Made by a program: the position numbers and the translations under genes
Shown: one piece after another, positions 1-8,469 of the stretch
Layout of the letters: each line of letters starts with the position of its first letter
Numbering within the stretch: position 1 is the first letter of the stretch
The notes under the pieces: model-generated
What the model saw: only the letters and a program-made list of their open reading frames with translations
Databases searched by the model: none
Told to the model about the DNA's origin: nothing
Origin: Thioalkalivibrio paradoxus ARh 1
GTDB lineage: Bacteria > Pseudomonadota > Gammaproteobacteria > Ectothiorhodospirales > Ectothiorhodospiraceae
Length of the DNA: 64,000 nucleotides
Direction: 5' to 3'
Assembly: GCF_000227685.2 (NCBI RefSeq)
Contig: NZ_CP007029.1
Span: 3,136,501-3,200,500, forward strand

Positions 1-1188
1 TGCCACCTGGCCCATCGCCGGGCGCTTGCCGGGGTCGCGGTTGCCGCCGCAACCGAACACCGTCCAGAGCCGTCCCTGCACATGCGGCCGCAACGCGTTC
101 AGCGCGGCCTCCAGCGCCGACGGAGTATGGGCATAGTCGACCACCAGCGCCGGCCCGTCCGGCCGCGCGAACCGTTCCATCCGGCCCGGCACGCCACGGA
201 TCGCGCCCAGGGCGGCCAGCGCCCGCTCGGCCGGATGCCCCAGGGCCAGCAGCGTCGCCAGCGTGGCCAGCAGGTTGGAAGCCTGAAACCCACCGAACAG
301 CGGCACGGCCACGCGCCCGTGCCGCGCACCAATCACCGCCTCGAACTCCAGACCGTTCTCGGTCGCGCGCAGATCGCGGGCGAACACATGCCGTTCCCCG
401 GATCCCGCCGCGTCGCGCAGGCCGTAAGTCCAGCAACGCGGGCCCCGATGCCCACCGCAGTGCTCGCGATACAGTCGGCGCCCGAACGCGTCATCGAGGT
501 TCAGCACCAGCGCCTGCAGACCTGGCATCCGGAACAGTCGGGCCTTCGCGTCGGCATAGGCCGCCAGCGACCCGTGGTAATCGAGATGATCGCGCCCGAG
601 CTGGGTCAGCACCGCCACCGTCGGGCGCAGACCGTCCAGCCGCTGCTGCTCCAGCGCGTGCGACGACGCCTCCAATGCCACCGCGGCGAATCCCTCCCGC
701 GCCAGCCTGGCCAGGTGCCGGTGCAGATCCAGCACGTCCGGCGTCGTCAGGCCGGTGGGCGCGAGCGCGCCCGGGGCGCCGACCCCAAGGGTTCCGATCA
801 CCGCGCAGCGCAACCCCAGGCCGCTGAGCGCAACCGCGACCTGGTGGCTGACCGAAGTCTTGCCATCGGTACCGGTGATCGCGACCAGCGGCCGATCGGC
901 AGGCCAGGCCCCGAAAAGCCGTTCCGCGAGTTCAGGAAGACGGCGCCGCAACCCGGGCACGCGGACGTAGCGCGGATCTCCGGCGGGGATCGTGCCATCC
1001 TCGTCCCAGAGCACGACCGCGGCGCCCCGCTCCAACGCTTCCGGCGCCCAGGCCAGGCCGTGCGCCCGGGTTCCCCGCAGCGCGACGAACGCGCTGCCGG
1101 GGCTCAGTACCTGGCTGCGCTGACTCAGATCGTGGACCGCGACATCGGGCAGCCCATCCCGATCCGGGAGGAGGCGGCGCAATGGCAT
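1..1188 (-). CDS. murE: MurE, UDP-MurNAc-tripeptide synthetase (C-terminus cut by window edge)
   Basis: Cytoplasmic ATP-dependent Mur ligase that adds meso-diaminopimelate to UDP-MurNAc-Ala-Glu in peptidoglycan precursor synthesis. The visible 396 residues hold the ATP-binding loop GTDGKTS near residue 106, the SSHAL segment, the DHLDYHG motif followed by the lysine of YADAKARLF that is carbamylated in this family, and FGCGGNRDPGKRP at the cut end. The DNPR motif that selects diaminopimelate lies beyond position 1 and cannot be checked. The ATG at 1186-1188 starts 17 bp after the ftsI stop, as expected for the dcw operon. Substrate choice is inferred from the family and the Gram-negative context. 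Confidence 0.95.
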   Translation of the reverse strand, partial: MPLRRLLPDRDGLPDVAVHDLSQRSQVLSPGSAFVALRGTRAHGLAWAPEALERGAAVVLWDEDGTIPAGDPRYVRVPGLRRRLPELAERLFGAWPADRPLVAITGTDGKTSVSHQVAVALSGLGLRCAVIGTLGVGAPGALAPTGLTTPDVLDLHRHLARLAREGFAAVALEASSHALEQQRLDGLRPTVAVLTQLGRDHLDYHGSLAAYADAKARLFRMPGLQALVLNLDDAFGRRLYREHCGGHRGPRCWTYGLRDAAGSGERHVFARDLRATENGLEFEAVIGARHGRVAVPLFGGFQASNLLATLATLLALGHPAERALAALGAIRGVPGRMERFARPDGPALVVDYAHTPSALEAALNALRPHVQGRLWTVFGCGGNRDPGKRPAMGQVA

Positions 1189-1205
1189 CGGGCTCGGGGG
1201 AGGCG

Positions 1206-2924
1206 TCACGACCGCGGCCCTCCGCGTTCGCGCGCCATCCGCAGCGGCGGCTCGGACAGGTTGTCGGGAGGCACGTGGAACAGCCGAAGCGCGGCCTCGA
1301 CCACCCGCGCGAACACCGGGGCCGCTACCGCGCCCCCGTAATAGACGCCGGCGCTCGGTTCGTCGACGACCACGGCCATTACGAAACGCGGGTCCGACAC
1401 CGGCGCCAGGCCGACAAACGCGGAGACATAGGTGTCTGCCGAGTATCCGCCCGCGACTGCCTTGCGGCTGGTGCCGGTCTTGCCGGCCACCCGATAGCCG
1501 GAGATCGCTGCCTGGCGCGCGGTGCCCTCGCTGCCGGTCACGCGTTCCATCATCGCCAGTACCGCGCGCGCGGTGTCGGCGCGCATCACGGGCTCGGGAT
1601 GGCGCAGATCGCCGGCGGTCTCGACCAGTCGCAGCGGCACCCGGTGGCCATCGTTCGCGAACGCGGTGTACGCGGCCGCCAGATGCAGCGGGGTCACCGA
1701 GAGCCCGTAGCCGTATCCGAGCGTCGCAACCTCCACACGCCGCCAGGTCGGGTAGTCGCGCAGCAGCCCGGTGACCTCGCCGGGCAGCCCCGTGCCCAGC
1801 GATCGGCCGAAACCGGCCTGGTGCAGCATCCGCCAGAAATCGCCGGGCGGCATCTCCAGCGCAAGCTGGGTGGAGCCTACGTTCGAGGAGCGCGAAATCA
1901 GCGTGGCCAGGTCGATGCGCCCGAAGTTGCGAATGTCGCGCACGGTGTGGCGGCCGACCCGCATCGTGCCGGGCGTGGTGTCCAGCACCACGTCGGGATC
2001 CACGGTGCCCGTCTCCAGCGCTGCGGCGACGGTGAACGGCTTGATCACCGAACCCGGCTCGAGGCTGTCGGTCGCGGCCCGGTTGCGGGTCAGGCTCAGG
2101 TCCATCTGCGCGCGATTGTTGGGATTGAACCCCGGCTGGTTGACCAATGCGAGAATGTCGCCGGAGCGGGCGTCGACGAGCACCGCCGAACCGCCGCGCG
2201 CATCGTGCGCCTGCACCGCCGCCTTCAGTTCGCGGTAGGCGAGATACTGCAGGCGCTGGTCGATGGTCAGGCGCAGGTTTTCGCCGTCGCGGGCCGGACG
2301 GATGCTCGCCACGTCGCGGATGCTCCGGCCGTGACGGTCCCTGAGCACCCGCTTGGCTCCGGGCTGCCCGGACAGCCAGCCGTCGAAGGCCAGCTCCATC
2401 CCCTCCTGTCCCTGCTCGTCGATATTGGTGAAGCCGACGATGTGCGCGGTTGTTTCACCGTGCGGGTAGTAGCGCCGGAACTCGCGCATCAGCGCCACGC
2501 CGGGAATCTGAAGCGCAGCGACCTGCTGCGCCTGTTCCGGCGGAAGGTGGCGCCGGAGGTAGATGAACTCCCGGTCGGCCCGGGACTCCACGCGGGCGCG
2601 CAGCGCCGCCGGGTCGAGCTGCAGCACGCGCGCCAGTTCCGGCAGCCGCTCCGCCTCGGCCCATAACTCGCCCGGATGGGCCCAGGCAGTCTTCACCGGC
2701 CCGGAGATCGCGAGCGGCTCGCCGTGGCGGTCGGTGATCAGGCCGCGGTGCGCCGGCTCGACCACGGTGCGGACCTGCCGGGCCTCGCCCTCGCTCTGGA
2801 GAAAGTCGCGACTGAGCACCTGGAGGTCCAGCGCCCGCAGCAGCAGGACCGCGACGACCACCAGCAGTCCCGCCGCCACGACCTTCAGCCGTAAATGGCT
2901 GACCTGTCGCTTCAGCGCTCCCAC
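1206..2924 (-). CDS. ftsI: FtsI (PBP3), septal peptidoglycan transpeptidase
   Basis: Class B penicillin-binding protein that crosslinks septal peptidoglycan in the divisome. At 573 residues it has a short cytoplasmic N-terminus, one membrane segment at about residues 14-31, a PBP dimerisation domain, and a transpeptidase domain with SVIK (Ser292 nucleophile, Lys295), SSN and KTGT motifs. I chose the GTG at 2922-2924, which overlaps the end of ftsL by 13 bp and gives the usual FtsI N-terminus; longer upstream starts would run through ftsL. It is translationally coupled in the dcw order ftsL-ftsI-murE. Confidence 0.95.
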   Translation of the reverse strand: MGALKRQVSHLRLKVVAAGLLVVVAVLLLRALDLQVLSRDFLQSEGEARQVRTVVEPAHRGLITDRHGEPLAISGPVKTAWAHPGELWAEAERLPELARVLQLDPAALRARVESRADREFIYLRRHLPPEQAQQVAALQIPGVALMREFRRYYPHGETTAHIVGFTNIDEQGQEGMELAFDGWLSGQPGAKRVLRDRHGRSIRDVASIRPARDGENLRLTIDQRLQYLAYRELKAAVQAHDARGGSAVLVDARSGDILALVNQPGFNPNNRAQMDLSLTRNRAATDSLEPGSVIKPFTVAAALETGTVDPDVVLDTTPGTMRVGRHTVRDIRNFGRIDLATLISRSSNVGSTQLALEMPPGDFWRMLHQAGFGRSLGTGLPGEVTGLLRDYPTWRRVEVATLGYGYGLSVTPLHLAAAYTAFANDGHRVPLRLVETAGDLRHPEPVMRADTARAVLAMMERVTGSEGTARQAAISGYRVAGKTGTSRKAVAGGYSADTYVSAFVGLAPVSDPRFVMAVVVDEPSAGVYYGGAVAAPVFARVVEAALRLFHVPPDNLSEPPLRMARERGGPRS

Positions 2925-3196
2925 GACGCTTCCCCGACGTAGACGATGTGTTCGGGGCCCGGCTTGATCATGCCCAGGCGTTCCCGCGCTGCGGTTTCGA
3001 TCCGTGCCTGGGTGGCCCAGGTCGCCTGCTCCAGCTGCAGCTGGGTCCATTCCAGATTCAACGCGTCGCGCTCGGACAAGGCCGCCTGGTGCTCGATGAA
3101 CACCTGGCGCGCCTCGTGCCGGGCGACCACCACCCCGACCGCCGACGCGAACACCAGCGCGGCCAACAGGATCTGCAGGATCAGCACCCGGCTCAT
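2912..3196 (-). CDS. ftsL: FtsL, cell division protein
   Basis: Small bitopic membrane protein that joins FtsB and FtsQ in the divisome and helps activate FtsWI. The 94 residues comprise a short N-terminus, one transmembrane helix at about residues 4-22 (LILQILLAALVFASAVGVV) and a periplasmic heptad-type coiled coil rich in Ala, Gln and Glu, ending with the family-typical ERLGM segment. The ATG at 3194-3196 overlaps the rsmH stop as ATGA. Assignment rests on size, topology and position between rsmH and ftsI, since FtsL sequences are poorly conserved. Confidence 0.92.
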   Translation of the reverse strand: MSRVLILQILLAALVFASAVGVVVARHEARQVFIEHQAALSERDALNLEWTQLQLEQATWATQARIETAARERLGMIKPGPEHIVYVGEASWER

Positions 3197-4125
3197 GGCT
3201 GATACTCGGCGATGCGCAGGACGGCCGACCGCGCCCGGGGGTTCCGGCGGCATTCGTCGGCGTCGGCGCGCAGCGCCTTGCCGATCATCCGAAACGGTGC
3301 GGAACGGGGTTCTGTGAGCACCGGGAGACCGCGTGGCAGACGGGGCCGGTCCGAACGCCCCTGGAAAGCCCGCTTGACCAGGCGGTCCTCCAGGGAATGG
3401 AAGCTGATCACGACCAGCCGTGCACCCGCCCGGAGGATCGCCGGAACGGTTTCCAGCCAGGTCCGCAATTCCCCCAGTTCATCGTTTACATGGATGCGCA
3501 GGGCCTGAAACGTACGCGTGGCCGGATGCTTGCCCGGTTCCACTCGCGGCACCGCTCGCCGCACCAGTTCGGCGAGCTGGCGCGTGCGCGTCAGCGGCTC
3601 GACCTGCCGGGCGGCAACGATGGCACGCGCGATGCGCCGCGAGAAGCGCTCTTCGCCATAGCGGTGGATCACGTCGGCGATCGCCTGCTCCGGCGCCTGA
3701 TTCAGCCATTCCGACGCCGGGATCCCCGTGCCGGGATCCATGCGCATGTCCAGAGGGCCGTCGTGCTGGAAGCTGAAGCCCCGCTCCGGCGCATCGAGCT
3801 GCGGTGACGAGACCCCGAGGTCCAGCAGCACCCCGTCGACCCGGCCGTCCCCGGGCCAGTGTTGCCGGACCCGGTCAGCCATGCTCGAAAAACACCCCTG
3901 ACGGAACGCAAAGCGTGGATCCTGCAGCAAGGCAGCCGCCGCCTGCGCGGCCGCCGGATCGCGGTCCAGCGCCAGCAGCTGTCCCTGCGGGTCGAGCGCG
4001 TCGAGGATCGCACGGCTGTGGCCGCCACGGCCGAAGGTGCCATCCACGTACCGGCCCGCCGGACGGATCGCCAGCCCCCGTACCGCCGGCGCCAGCAGTA
4101 CGGGCGTATGCAGCGAGGTTTCCAT
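3193..4125 (-). CDS. rsmH: RsmH, 16S rRNA C1402 N4-methyltransferase
   Basis: S-adenosylmethionine-dependent enzyme (formerly MraW) that methylates N4 of C1402 in the decoding centre of 16S rRNA. The 310-residue protein starts METSLHTPVLL, has the SAM-binding DGTFGRGGHSRAIL motif near residue 29, then LLDLGVSSPQLD and a C-terminal VISFHSLEDRLVK motif, all typical of the family. It sits second in the dcw operon, 5 bp after mraZ, and overlaps ftsL by 4 bp. RsmI, encoded at 5267-6136, methylates the ribose of the same nucleotide. Confidence 0.96.
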   Translation of the reverse strand: METSLHTPVLLAPAVRGLAIRPAGRYVDGTFGRGGHSRAILDALDPQGQLLALDRDPAAAQAAAALLQDPRFAFRQGCFSSMADRVRQHWPGDGRVDGVLLDLGVSSPQLDAPERGFSFQHDGPLDMRMDPGTGIPASEWLNQAPEQAIADVIHRYGEERFSRRIARAIVAARQVEPLTRTRQLAELVRRAVPRVEPGKHPATRTFQALRIHVNDELGELRTWLETVPAILRAGARLVVISFHSLEDRLVKRAFQGRSDRPRLPRGLPVLTEPRSAPFRMIGKALRADADECRRNPRARSAVLRIAEYQP

Positions 4126-4130
4126 GGTGG

Positions 4131-4580
4131 CTACAGCGCGATGGATTCGAGCGCGTCACTGAGCGAGCCATCCGCATCCTCCCCGAACCAGAGTTCGCGA
4201 TTGCGGGACCAGGTGTCCTCATCCCAGATTTCGAACTTGCTTCCCTGACCGACCAGCATCACCCGCTTCTCCAGTCCGGCGAATTCGCGCAGCGGCGGCG
4301 GCACCAGCAGCCGGCCCTGTCCATCGAGTTCGCATTCGGTGGCGTGCCCCACCAGCAGTCGCTGCAGGCGCCGAACCTGCGGGTTCATGTTCGGCCGGGA
4401 CATCAACGTCTGCTCGATGCGCTCCCACTCAGGCGACGGGTACAGCAGCAGGCATCCGTCGCGGTCCACGGTCACCACCATCCGGCCCTGGCAGCGTTCC
4501 ACCAGCGCCTCGCGATAGCGTGCCGGGATCGCAATGCGGCCCTTGGCATCCAGACTGAGTTGGCTGAGCCCTCGGAACAT
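4131..4580 (-). CDS. mraZ: MraZ, dcw operon transcriptional regulator
   Basis: DNA-binding protein of the SpoVT/AbrB swapped-hairpin fold that represses its own dcw operon in species where it has been tested. The 149-residue product carries two copies of the signature, DAKGRIAIPARYRE near residue 13 and LDGQGRLLVPPPLRE in the second half. The ATG at 4578-4580 gives the usual MFRG start; an in-frame start 27 codons upstream would run through the operator and promoter, so I rejected it. Three GTGGGG boxes upstream (4598-4623) fit autoregulation. Confidence 0.95.
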   Translation of the reverse strand: MFRGLSQLSLDAKGRIAIPARYREALVERCQGRMVVTVDRDGCLLLYPSPEWERIEQTLMSRPNMNPQVRRLQRLLVGHATECELDGQGRLLVPPPLREFAGLEKRVMLVGQGSKFEIWDEDTWSRNRELWFGEDADGSLSDALESIAL

Positions 4581-4597
4581 GCTTTGCCTCGAAGGGG

Positions 4598-4623
4598 CCC
4601 CACTGATCCCCACCGCGCCCCAC
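4598..4623 (-). promoter_or_regulatory. MraZ operator: three GTGGGG boxes at 10-bp period
   Basis: On the minus strand GTGGGG occurs three times at exactly 10-bp spacing (4623-4618, 4613-4608, 4603-4598), one helical turn apart. This matches the known MraZ binding pattern of TGGGN repeats separated by 5 bp. The array lies between the -10 element and the mraZ start, so a bound MraZ oligomer would block initiation or promoter escape. Binding itself is inferred. Confidence 0.85.
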
Positions 4624-4631
4624 TTTGAAAC

Positions 4632-4661
4632 ACTATAGGTACGCGAATCCGCGGGAGTCAA
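4632..4661 (-). promoter_or_regulatory. Predicted sigma-70 promoter of the dcw operon (Pmra)
   Basis: The minus strand reads TTGACT (4661-4656), an 18-bp spacer, then TATAGT (4637-4632). Just upstream of the -35 is a T-run (GATTTTTTCC) that could act as an UP element. Transcription would begin near 4625, at the edge of the first MraZ box, and read mraZ-rsmH-ftsL-ftsI-murE. This is a sequence-based prediction only. Confidence 0.75.
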
Positions 4662-4856
4662 GGAAAAAATCGCTCACCGAAAAAAGAATAAGCGTTGATT
4701 CACAAATACTTACACGCACTCGCTGACGTCAGGGAAAAGCCGAAGAAAAGCTATGAAAAGCGAGGCGTTGGGGGAGGTAGTTAAGAGAACACTTGAAATA
4801 ATGGCGCGAACATCCGGCAGTCTCAGCAACCGCAGGGGCACGCTGTGGAGAAAAGT
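4662..4856. other. AT-rich intergenic island between rnpB and mraZ
   Basis: About 195 bp with no gene. It is clearly richer in A/T than the rest of the window and carries many A-tracts on the plus strand. It contains the UP-like tract of Pmra at its left end and a short T-run (CACTTTTC) just past the 3' end of rnpB that may end RNase P RNA transcription. A TGACGTCA palindrome lies at 4724-4731. I see no convincing small open reading frame. Confidence 0.5.
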
Positions 4857-5210
4857 GGGAGTCGGCCTGTAAGCCGGGTTCTGTCGAGGGCTGTCATTCC
4901 TCTGGGACGCCTGTCGCCAGGCGCCTCTAGCAGCCTACCCGGGTGCAGTGCGGGCCACACCATCGCACCCCTATTTGGCCTTGCTCCGGACGGGGTTTAC
5001 CCTGCCACGCACTGTTGCCAGGCGCGCGGTGCGCTCTTACCGCACCATTTCACCCTTACCTGTGGACCGGAAGAACCGGCCCCATCGGCGGTGTCTTTTC
5101 TGTGGCACTTTCCGTCGGCTCGCGCCGCCCAGGCGTTACCTGGCGTCCTGCCCTGCGGAGCCCGGACTTTCCTCCACGCGATAAGCGCAGCGACAGCCCG
5201 GCCGACTCCC
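4857..5210 (-). ncRNA. rnpB: RNase P RNA, bacterial type A
   Basis: Catalytic RNA that removes 5' leaders from tRNA precursors. Read on the minus strand, the 5' end GGGAGTCGGCC pairs perfectly with the 3' end GGCCGACTCCC (helix P1). Near the 5' end is the universally conserved GAGGAAAGTCCGGGCTCC block, and near the 3' end GACAGAACCCGGCTTACAGG. The P1 helix fixes the ends at about 5210 and 4857, giving 354 nt, close to gammaproteobacterial RNase P RNAs. Position between rsmI and mraZ is a known gammaproteobacterial arrangement. Confidence 0.96.
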
Positions 5211-5217
5211 GTCGAGT

Positions 5218-5246
5218 CTTGTACGCTCCTGCGCCCTCGGGCGCAA
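5218..5246 (-). promoter_or_regulatory. Predicted rnpB promoter
   Basis: The minus strand shows TTGCGC (5246-5241), a 17-bp spacer and TACAAG (5223-5218). The expected start point, 7-8 bp downstream, coincides with the first base of the RNase P RNA at about 5210. The agreement between predicted start and RNA end supports the call. Confidence 0.65.
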
Positions 5247-5266
5247 GTCGGTCCGCGGTGCGCGCA

Positions 5267-6136
5267 TCAGCGGCCCCGGGCCAGCGCACGGGCATAGAGC
5301 AGATTGCGCGGGGCGCCGGTCAGCTGCACTGCCAGTTTCACCGCCTGCTTCAGCGGCAGCGTCTCCAGCAACACGTCGAGCACGCGCGCCTCCTCGGCGC
5401 TGACACCGCCGTCGCCTGCCGGGCCCATTTCCTGCGCACCGGCGATGATCAGCACGAATTCGCCACGGCCCCGATTCGGGTCTGCGCCCAGCCATCCCGG
5501 CAACGCAGTGGCGGAACCGAAAAAGTGTTCCTCGAACTGCTTGGTGATCTCGCGGGCCAGCACCACCTCGCGCTGCGGCGCCAGCTCCGCCAGATCCTCC
5601 GCGCTCGCGCGGATGCGGTGTGCGGACTCGAAACAGCAGACCGTCACCGGCAGGTTCAACAGCGTCTCGAAGCGCTGCCGGCGTGCCGATGCGGTGGCGG
5701 GCAGAAACCCCTCGAACCAGAAGCGGTCGGAGGGCAGCCCGGCCACCGACAGTGCCGCGATCACCGCGCTCGGCCCGGGAACCGGGAACACGGGCAGATC
5801 GGCCTCCCGGACGGCCCGCACCAGCCGGTAGCCGGGGTCGGAGACCAGCGGCGTGCCGGCATCGGAGATCAGCGCGAGCTGCATGCCCTGGCGCAGGCGC
5901 TGTAGCAGCTGCGGAACGCGCGCGGCCTCGTTGTGCTCGTGCAGGCTGAGCAGCGGCTTCGACAGTCCCAGATGGGCCAGCAGGCGTCCGCTGCGGCGGG
6001 TGTCTTCCGCCACGACCAGATCGGCCTCCCCCAGGGTCCGCAGGGCCCGTGGACTCAGATCCTCGAGGTTCCCGATCGGTGTCGCGATCACCCAGAGCGT
6101 TCCGGGCCGCGTTGACAGCGTCTGACGGTCTTCCAA
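5267..6136 (-). CDS. rsmI: RsmI, 16S rRNA C1402 ribose 2'-O-methyltransferase
   Basis: SAM-dependent methyltransferase of the tetrapyrrole-methylase fold that modifies the 2'-OH of C1402 in 16S rRNA. The 289 residues include VIATPIGNLEDLSPRAL near residue 16, the AEDTRRSGRLL motif, SDAGTPLVSDPGYRLV and the GPSAVIAALSVAGLP segment, all diagnostic. The start codon appears to be TTG (6134-6136): the 12 residues before the first beta strand match family length and no ATG or GTG lies nearby. It is divergent from lpoA with only 33 bp between starts. Confidence 0.95.
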   Translation of the reverse strand: MEDRQTLSTRPGTLWVIATPIGNLEDLSPRALRTLGEADLVVAEDTRRSGRLLAHLGLSKPLLSLHEHNEAARVPQLLQRLRQGMQLALISDAGTPLVSDPGYRLVRAVREADLPVFPVPGPSAVIAALSVAGLPSDRFWFEGFLPATASARRQRFETLLNLPVTVCCFESAHRIRASAEDLAELAPQREVVLAREITKQFEEHFFGSATALPGWLGADPNRGRGEFVLIIAGAQEMGPAGDGGVSAEEARVLDVLLETLPLKQAVKLAVQLTGAPRNLLYARALARGR

Positions 6137-6169
6137 TACTGGCCCCCTACCCTGGCACGCGAACTCCCC

Positions 6170-8113
6170 GTGACTCTAACGCAGACGACCGCAACCGCGC
6201 GCGGGGCCACTGCCCGGCGCCTCCTGACACTCCCGTTCCTCGCCGCGATGCTCGCGGCCTGCGCGGTACCGCCGCCACCCGCCCCGCCCGCCCCGGCGGC
6301 ACCACCGCCGGACGAGATCGAAGTAACGCCGCTGGAGAAAACCCGGGCCCTGCTGATCACAGCCGAAGCCACCCCGTCGGCCGCTGCATCCCGCCAGGCG
6401 ATCGACGCAGTGCTGGCGCTGGATGCCCCGGACGGCGGCTTGCTGCTGCGAGCAGAACGCCTCTGGACCCGGTTGCCGGAAGAAGGGCGCCGGGATTTGG
6501 CGGACCGCTACCGGGGCGCGCGGCTGGCCTGGCTGCAGAACGATTCCGAAGCCGCACTCGATCGCCTGCCGCAGGTCGACGACGATCGCGATCCGGCACT
6601 GTATTTCGGCGCCCTTGTCCTCCGTGCCGAACTGCTGACCGAGACCTCGGCCTGGCACGAAGCGCTGCGTTCCCGCATCGCGCTGGATCCGGGGCTACTC
6701 GAGGATCCGGCCCGGCAGCACGAGAATCAGCAGTTCATCTGGGAGCTGCTGGCCACCGTCGACGCGATCCAGCGGCAGCAGCTGTTCGCTCCGGACGCAA
6801 GCGACGCCGAACGCGGCTGGGCCGAACTGTTCGTCGCGCTGCGTGCAGCCGGTGCCGATCCGCAGGCCTTCGATCGCGCGGTGGAGGAATGGACAGCGGG
6901 GCATCCGGATCACAACGCGCGCATTTATCTGCCCGATCTGCGCGACGCCACGCTCAGATCCGACGCCCCGCCCCGGCGTGTCGCGGTACTGCTGCCGCTG
7001 TCGGGCTCGCTCGCCGATCTGGGCAACGCCGTACTCGACGGAATCAGCGCACGCCACGCCCGGGATCATGGCCCCGGAGCCCCGCTGCGGGTGCTCGACA
7101 CCGAAGGCGAACCGGATCTCGCCGAGGCACACTACCGCAATGCGATCGCAGAGGGCGCCGACCGCATCATTGGCCCCCTCACGCGAGACGAAGTCGACCG
7201 GGTGGCGGCGATCGGATCCGGACCACCGACGCTGCTGCTGAACCAGCCCACCCAGCCCCTGCCCGAGTCGTTCTCGGTACTGTCGCTGGCGCCCGAAGCC
7301 GACGCCCGGGCGGCAGCGGCCAAGGCCAGTACCGCCGGTTGGCGCAACGCACTGGTGCTGGTACCCGAAGGGACGTTCGGCGAGCGCGTCGCGGACGCGT
7401 TTCGGGAGGCGTTCGAGTCCGGCGATTCCCGGGTGGCGGCCGAATACCGCTTCCAGGCACGCTCCCCGGACCTGAACGCACAGATCGGCGCGGTGCTCGC
7501 GGTCGACGAATCCGAGGCCCGCATCGGCCGTCTGGGACGCCAACTCGGGCTGCGCCTGCAGGGCGACCCGCAGATTCGCGCCGATGTCGACGGGATCTTC
7601 ATCGCCGGGCCCGCGCGCGACCTGCGCATGGTCGTGCCGCATCTGCATTATCACCGCGCACACCGGCTGCCGATGCTGGCGACCGCGCATGCCTACGAAG
7701 GGCGGCCGCAGCCCGCGCTCGATGAAGACCTGAGCGGATTGCGCTTCCCCGACGCGCCCTGGCTGTTCCCCGAACGGAATCCGGAACCGGAACTGCGGCA
7801 GCAACTCGAGGCCAAGATCGACGATGTCGTCGTCGAGGTCACCGTCGATCTCGAACTGGAGGCCGACGTCGAGACCGAAACCGCCGCCGCGCGGCTGCCG
7901 CGCTTCGCCGCGCTGGGAGTCGATGCCGCCGGGCTCGTGACCGAACTCGAACGGTATCGGCGCGCCCCGCAGCTCCAGGCCCGGGGTGCGGCAGGTAACT
8001 GGGCCTGGCAGCCGCTGATCCGCAGCTGGGTGCGCGAGCCCGGCTGGTTCGAGTTCCGCAACGGCCGGCCGGTTGCCGTGCGCGCGGCACCGGAACCCGG
8101 GAACGACGGCTGA
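6170..8113 (+). CDS. lpoA: LpoA-like outer-membrane lipoprotein activator of PBP1A
   Basis: Outer-membrane lipoprotein of the LpoA/YraM family, which in E. coli reaches through the peptidoglycan to stimulate PBP1A. The 647-residue product has an N-terminal signal ending in a lipobox (AMLAAC), a Pro/Ala-rich linker, a helical TPR-like N-domain, and a periplasmic-binding-protein-like C-domain beginning near RVAVLLPLSGSLADLGNAV. The start is a GTG without an obvious ribosome-binding site. Its TGA overlaps the yraN ATG (TGATG). Family membership is clear; PBP1A as partner is inferred by homology. Confidence 0.9.
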   Translation: MTLTQTTATARGATARRLLTLPFLAAMLAACAVPPPPAPPAPAAPPPDEIEVTPLEKTRALLITAEATPSAAASRQAIDAVLALDAPDGGLLLRAERLWTRLPEEGRRDLADRYRGARLAWLQNDSEAALDRLPQVDDDRDPALYFGALVLRAELLTETSAWHEALRSRIALDPGLLEDPARQHENQQFIWELLATVDAIQRQQLFAPDASDAERGWAELFVALRAAGADPQAFDRAVEEWTAGHPDHNARIYLPDLRDATLRSDAPPRRVAVLLPLSGSLADLGNAVLDGISARHARDHGPGAPLRVLDTEGEPDLAEAHYRNAIAEGADRIIGPLTRDEVDRVAAIGSGPPTLLLNQPTQPLPESFSVLSLAPEADARAAAAKASTAGWRNALVLVPEGTFGERVADAFREAFESGDSRVAAEYRFQARSPDLNAQIGAVLAVDESEARIGRLGRQLGLRLQGDPQIRADVDGIFIAGPARDLRMVVPHLHYHRAHRLPMLATAHAYEGRPQPALDEDLSGLRFPDAPWLFPERNPEPELRQQLEAKIDDVVVEVTVDLELEADVETETAAARLPRFAALGVDAAGLVTELERYRRAPQLQARGAAGNWAWQPLIRSWVREPGWFEFRNGRPVAVRAAPEPGNDG

Positions 8114-8469
8114 TGGCACTCCCGGCGTTGCGCGGGCAGGCGGCTGAGCGCGAGGCCGAACGTTTTCTCGAGCGCCACGGCCTCGACATCGTCGCACGCA
8201 ACTACCGCAAGCCGTTCGGCGAGATCGACCTGATCGCCCGCGAAGACGGCGTGCTGGTGTTCGTCGAGGTGCGCAAACGCAGTCACCGTCGCTTCGCCGA
8301 CGGCGCCGAAAGCATCGATCGGCGCAAATGCCAGCGCCTGCGGCGCACCGCCGCCGCCTACCTGCAGCAGACGCGCTGGCCCGGGCCGGTGCGTTTCGAC
8401 GTATTGGTGCTCGATGCCGGCAACCGCATCGAGTGGCTGCAGGATGCGATCCAGGAGGATTCCTGGTGA
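8113..8469 (+). CDS. yraN: YraN family (UPF0102) nuclease-fold protein
   Basis: Conserved small cytoplasmic protein of unknown role with a restriction-endonuclease-like fold. The 118 residues show the family's GEIDLIAREDGVLVFVEVRKR core, where Glu, Asp and the EVR triad resemble a PD-(D/E)XK active site, although the basic residue follows as R-K. It overlaps lpoA upstream by one base and the FAD oxidase downstream by 4 bp, so all three are probably translated from one mRNA. Nuclease activity is inferred, not shown. Confidence 0.93.
   Translation: MALPALRGQAAEREAERFLERHGLDIVARNYRKPFGEIDLIAREDGVLVFVEVRKRSHRRFADGAESIDRRKCQRLRRTAAAYLQQTRWPGPVRFDVLVLDAGNRIEWLQDAIQEDSW

Noticed and set aside
82-3050. 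Long open frames on the plus strand opposite murE, ftsI and rsmH
   Set aside because: They are Arg/Gly/Pro-rich, match no family and mirror real genes; high GC content produces such antisense frames across the whole window.
4724-4731. TGACGTCA palindrome in the AT-rich island
   Set aside because: An 8-bp palindrome is expected by chance at this scale and no bacterial regulator with this site is suggested by context.
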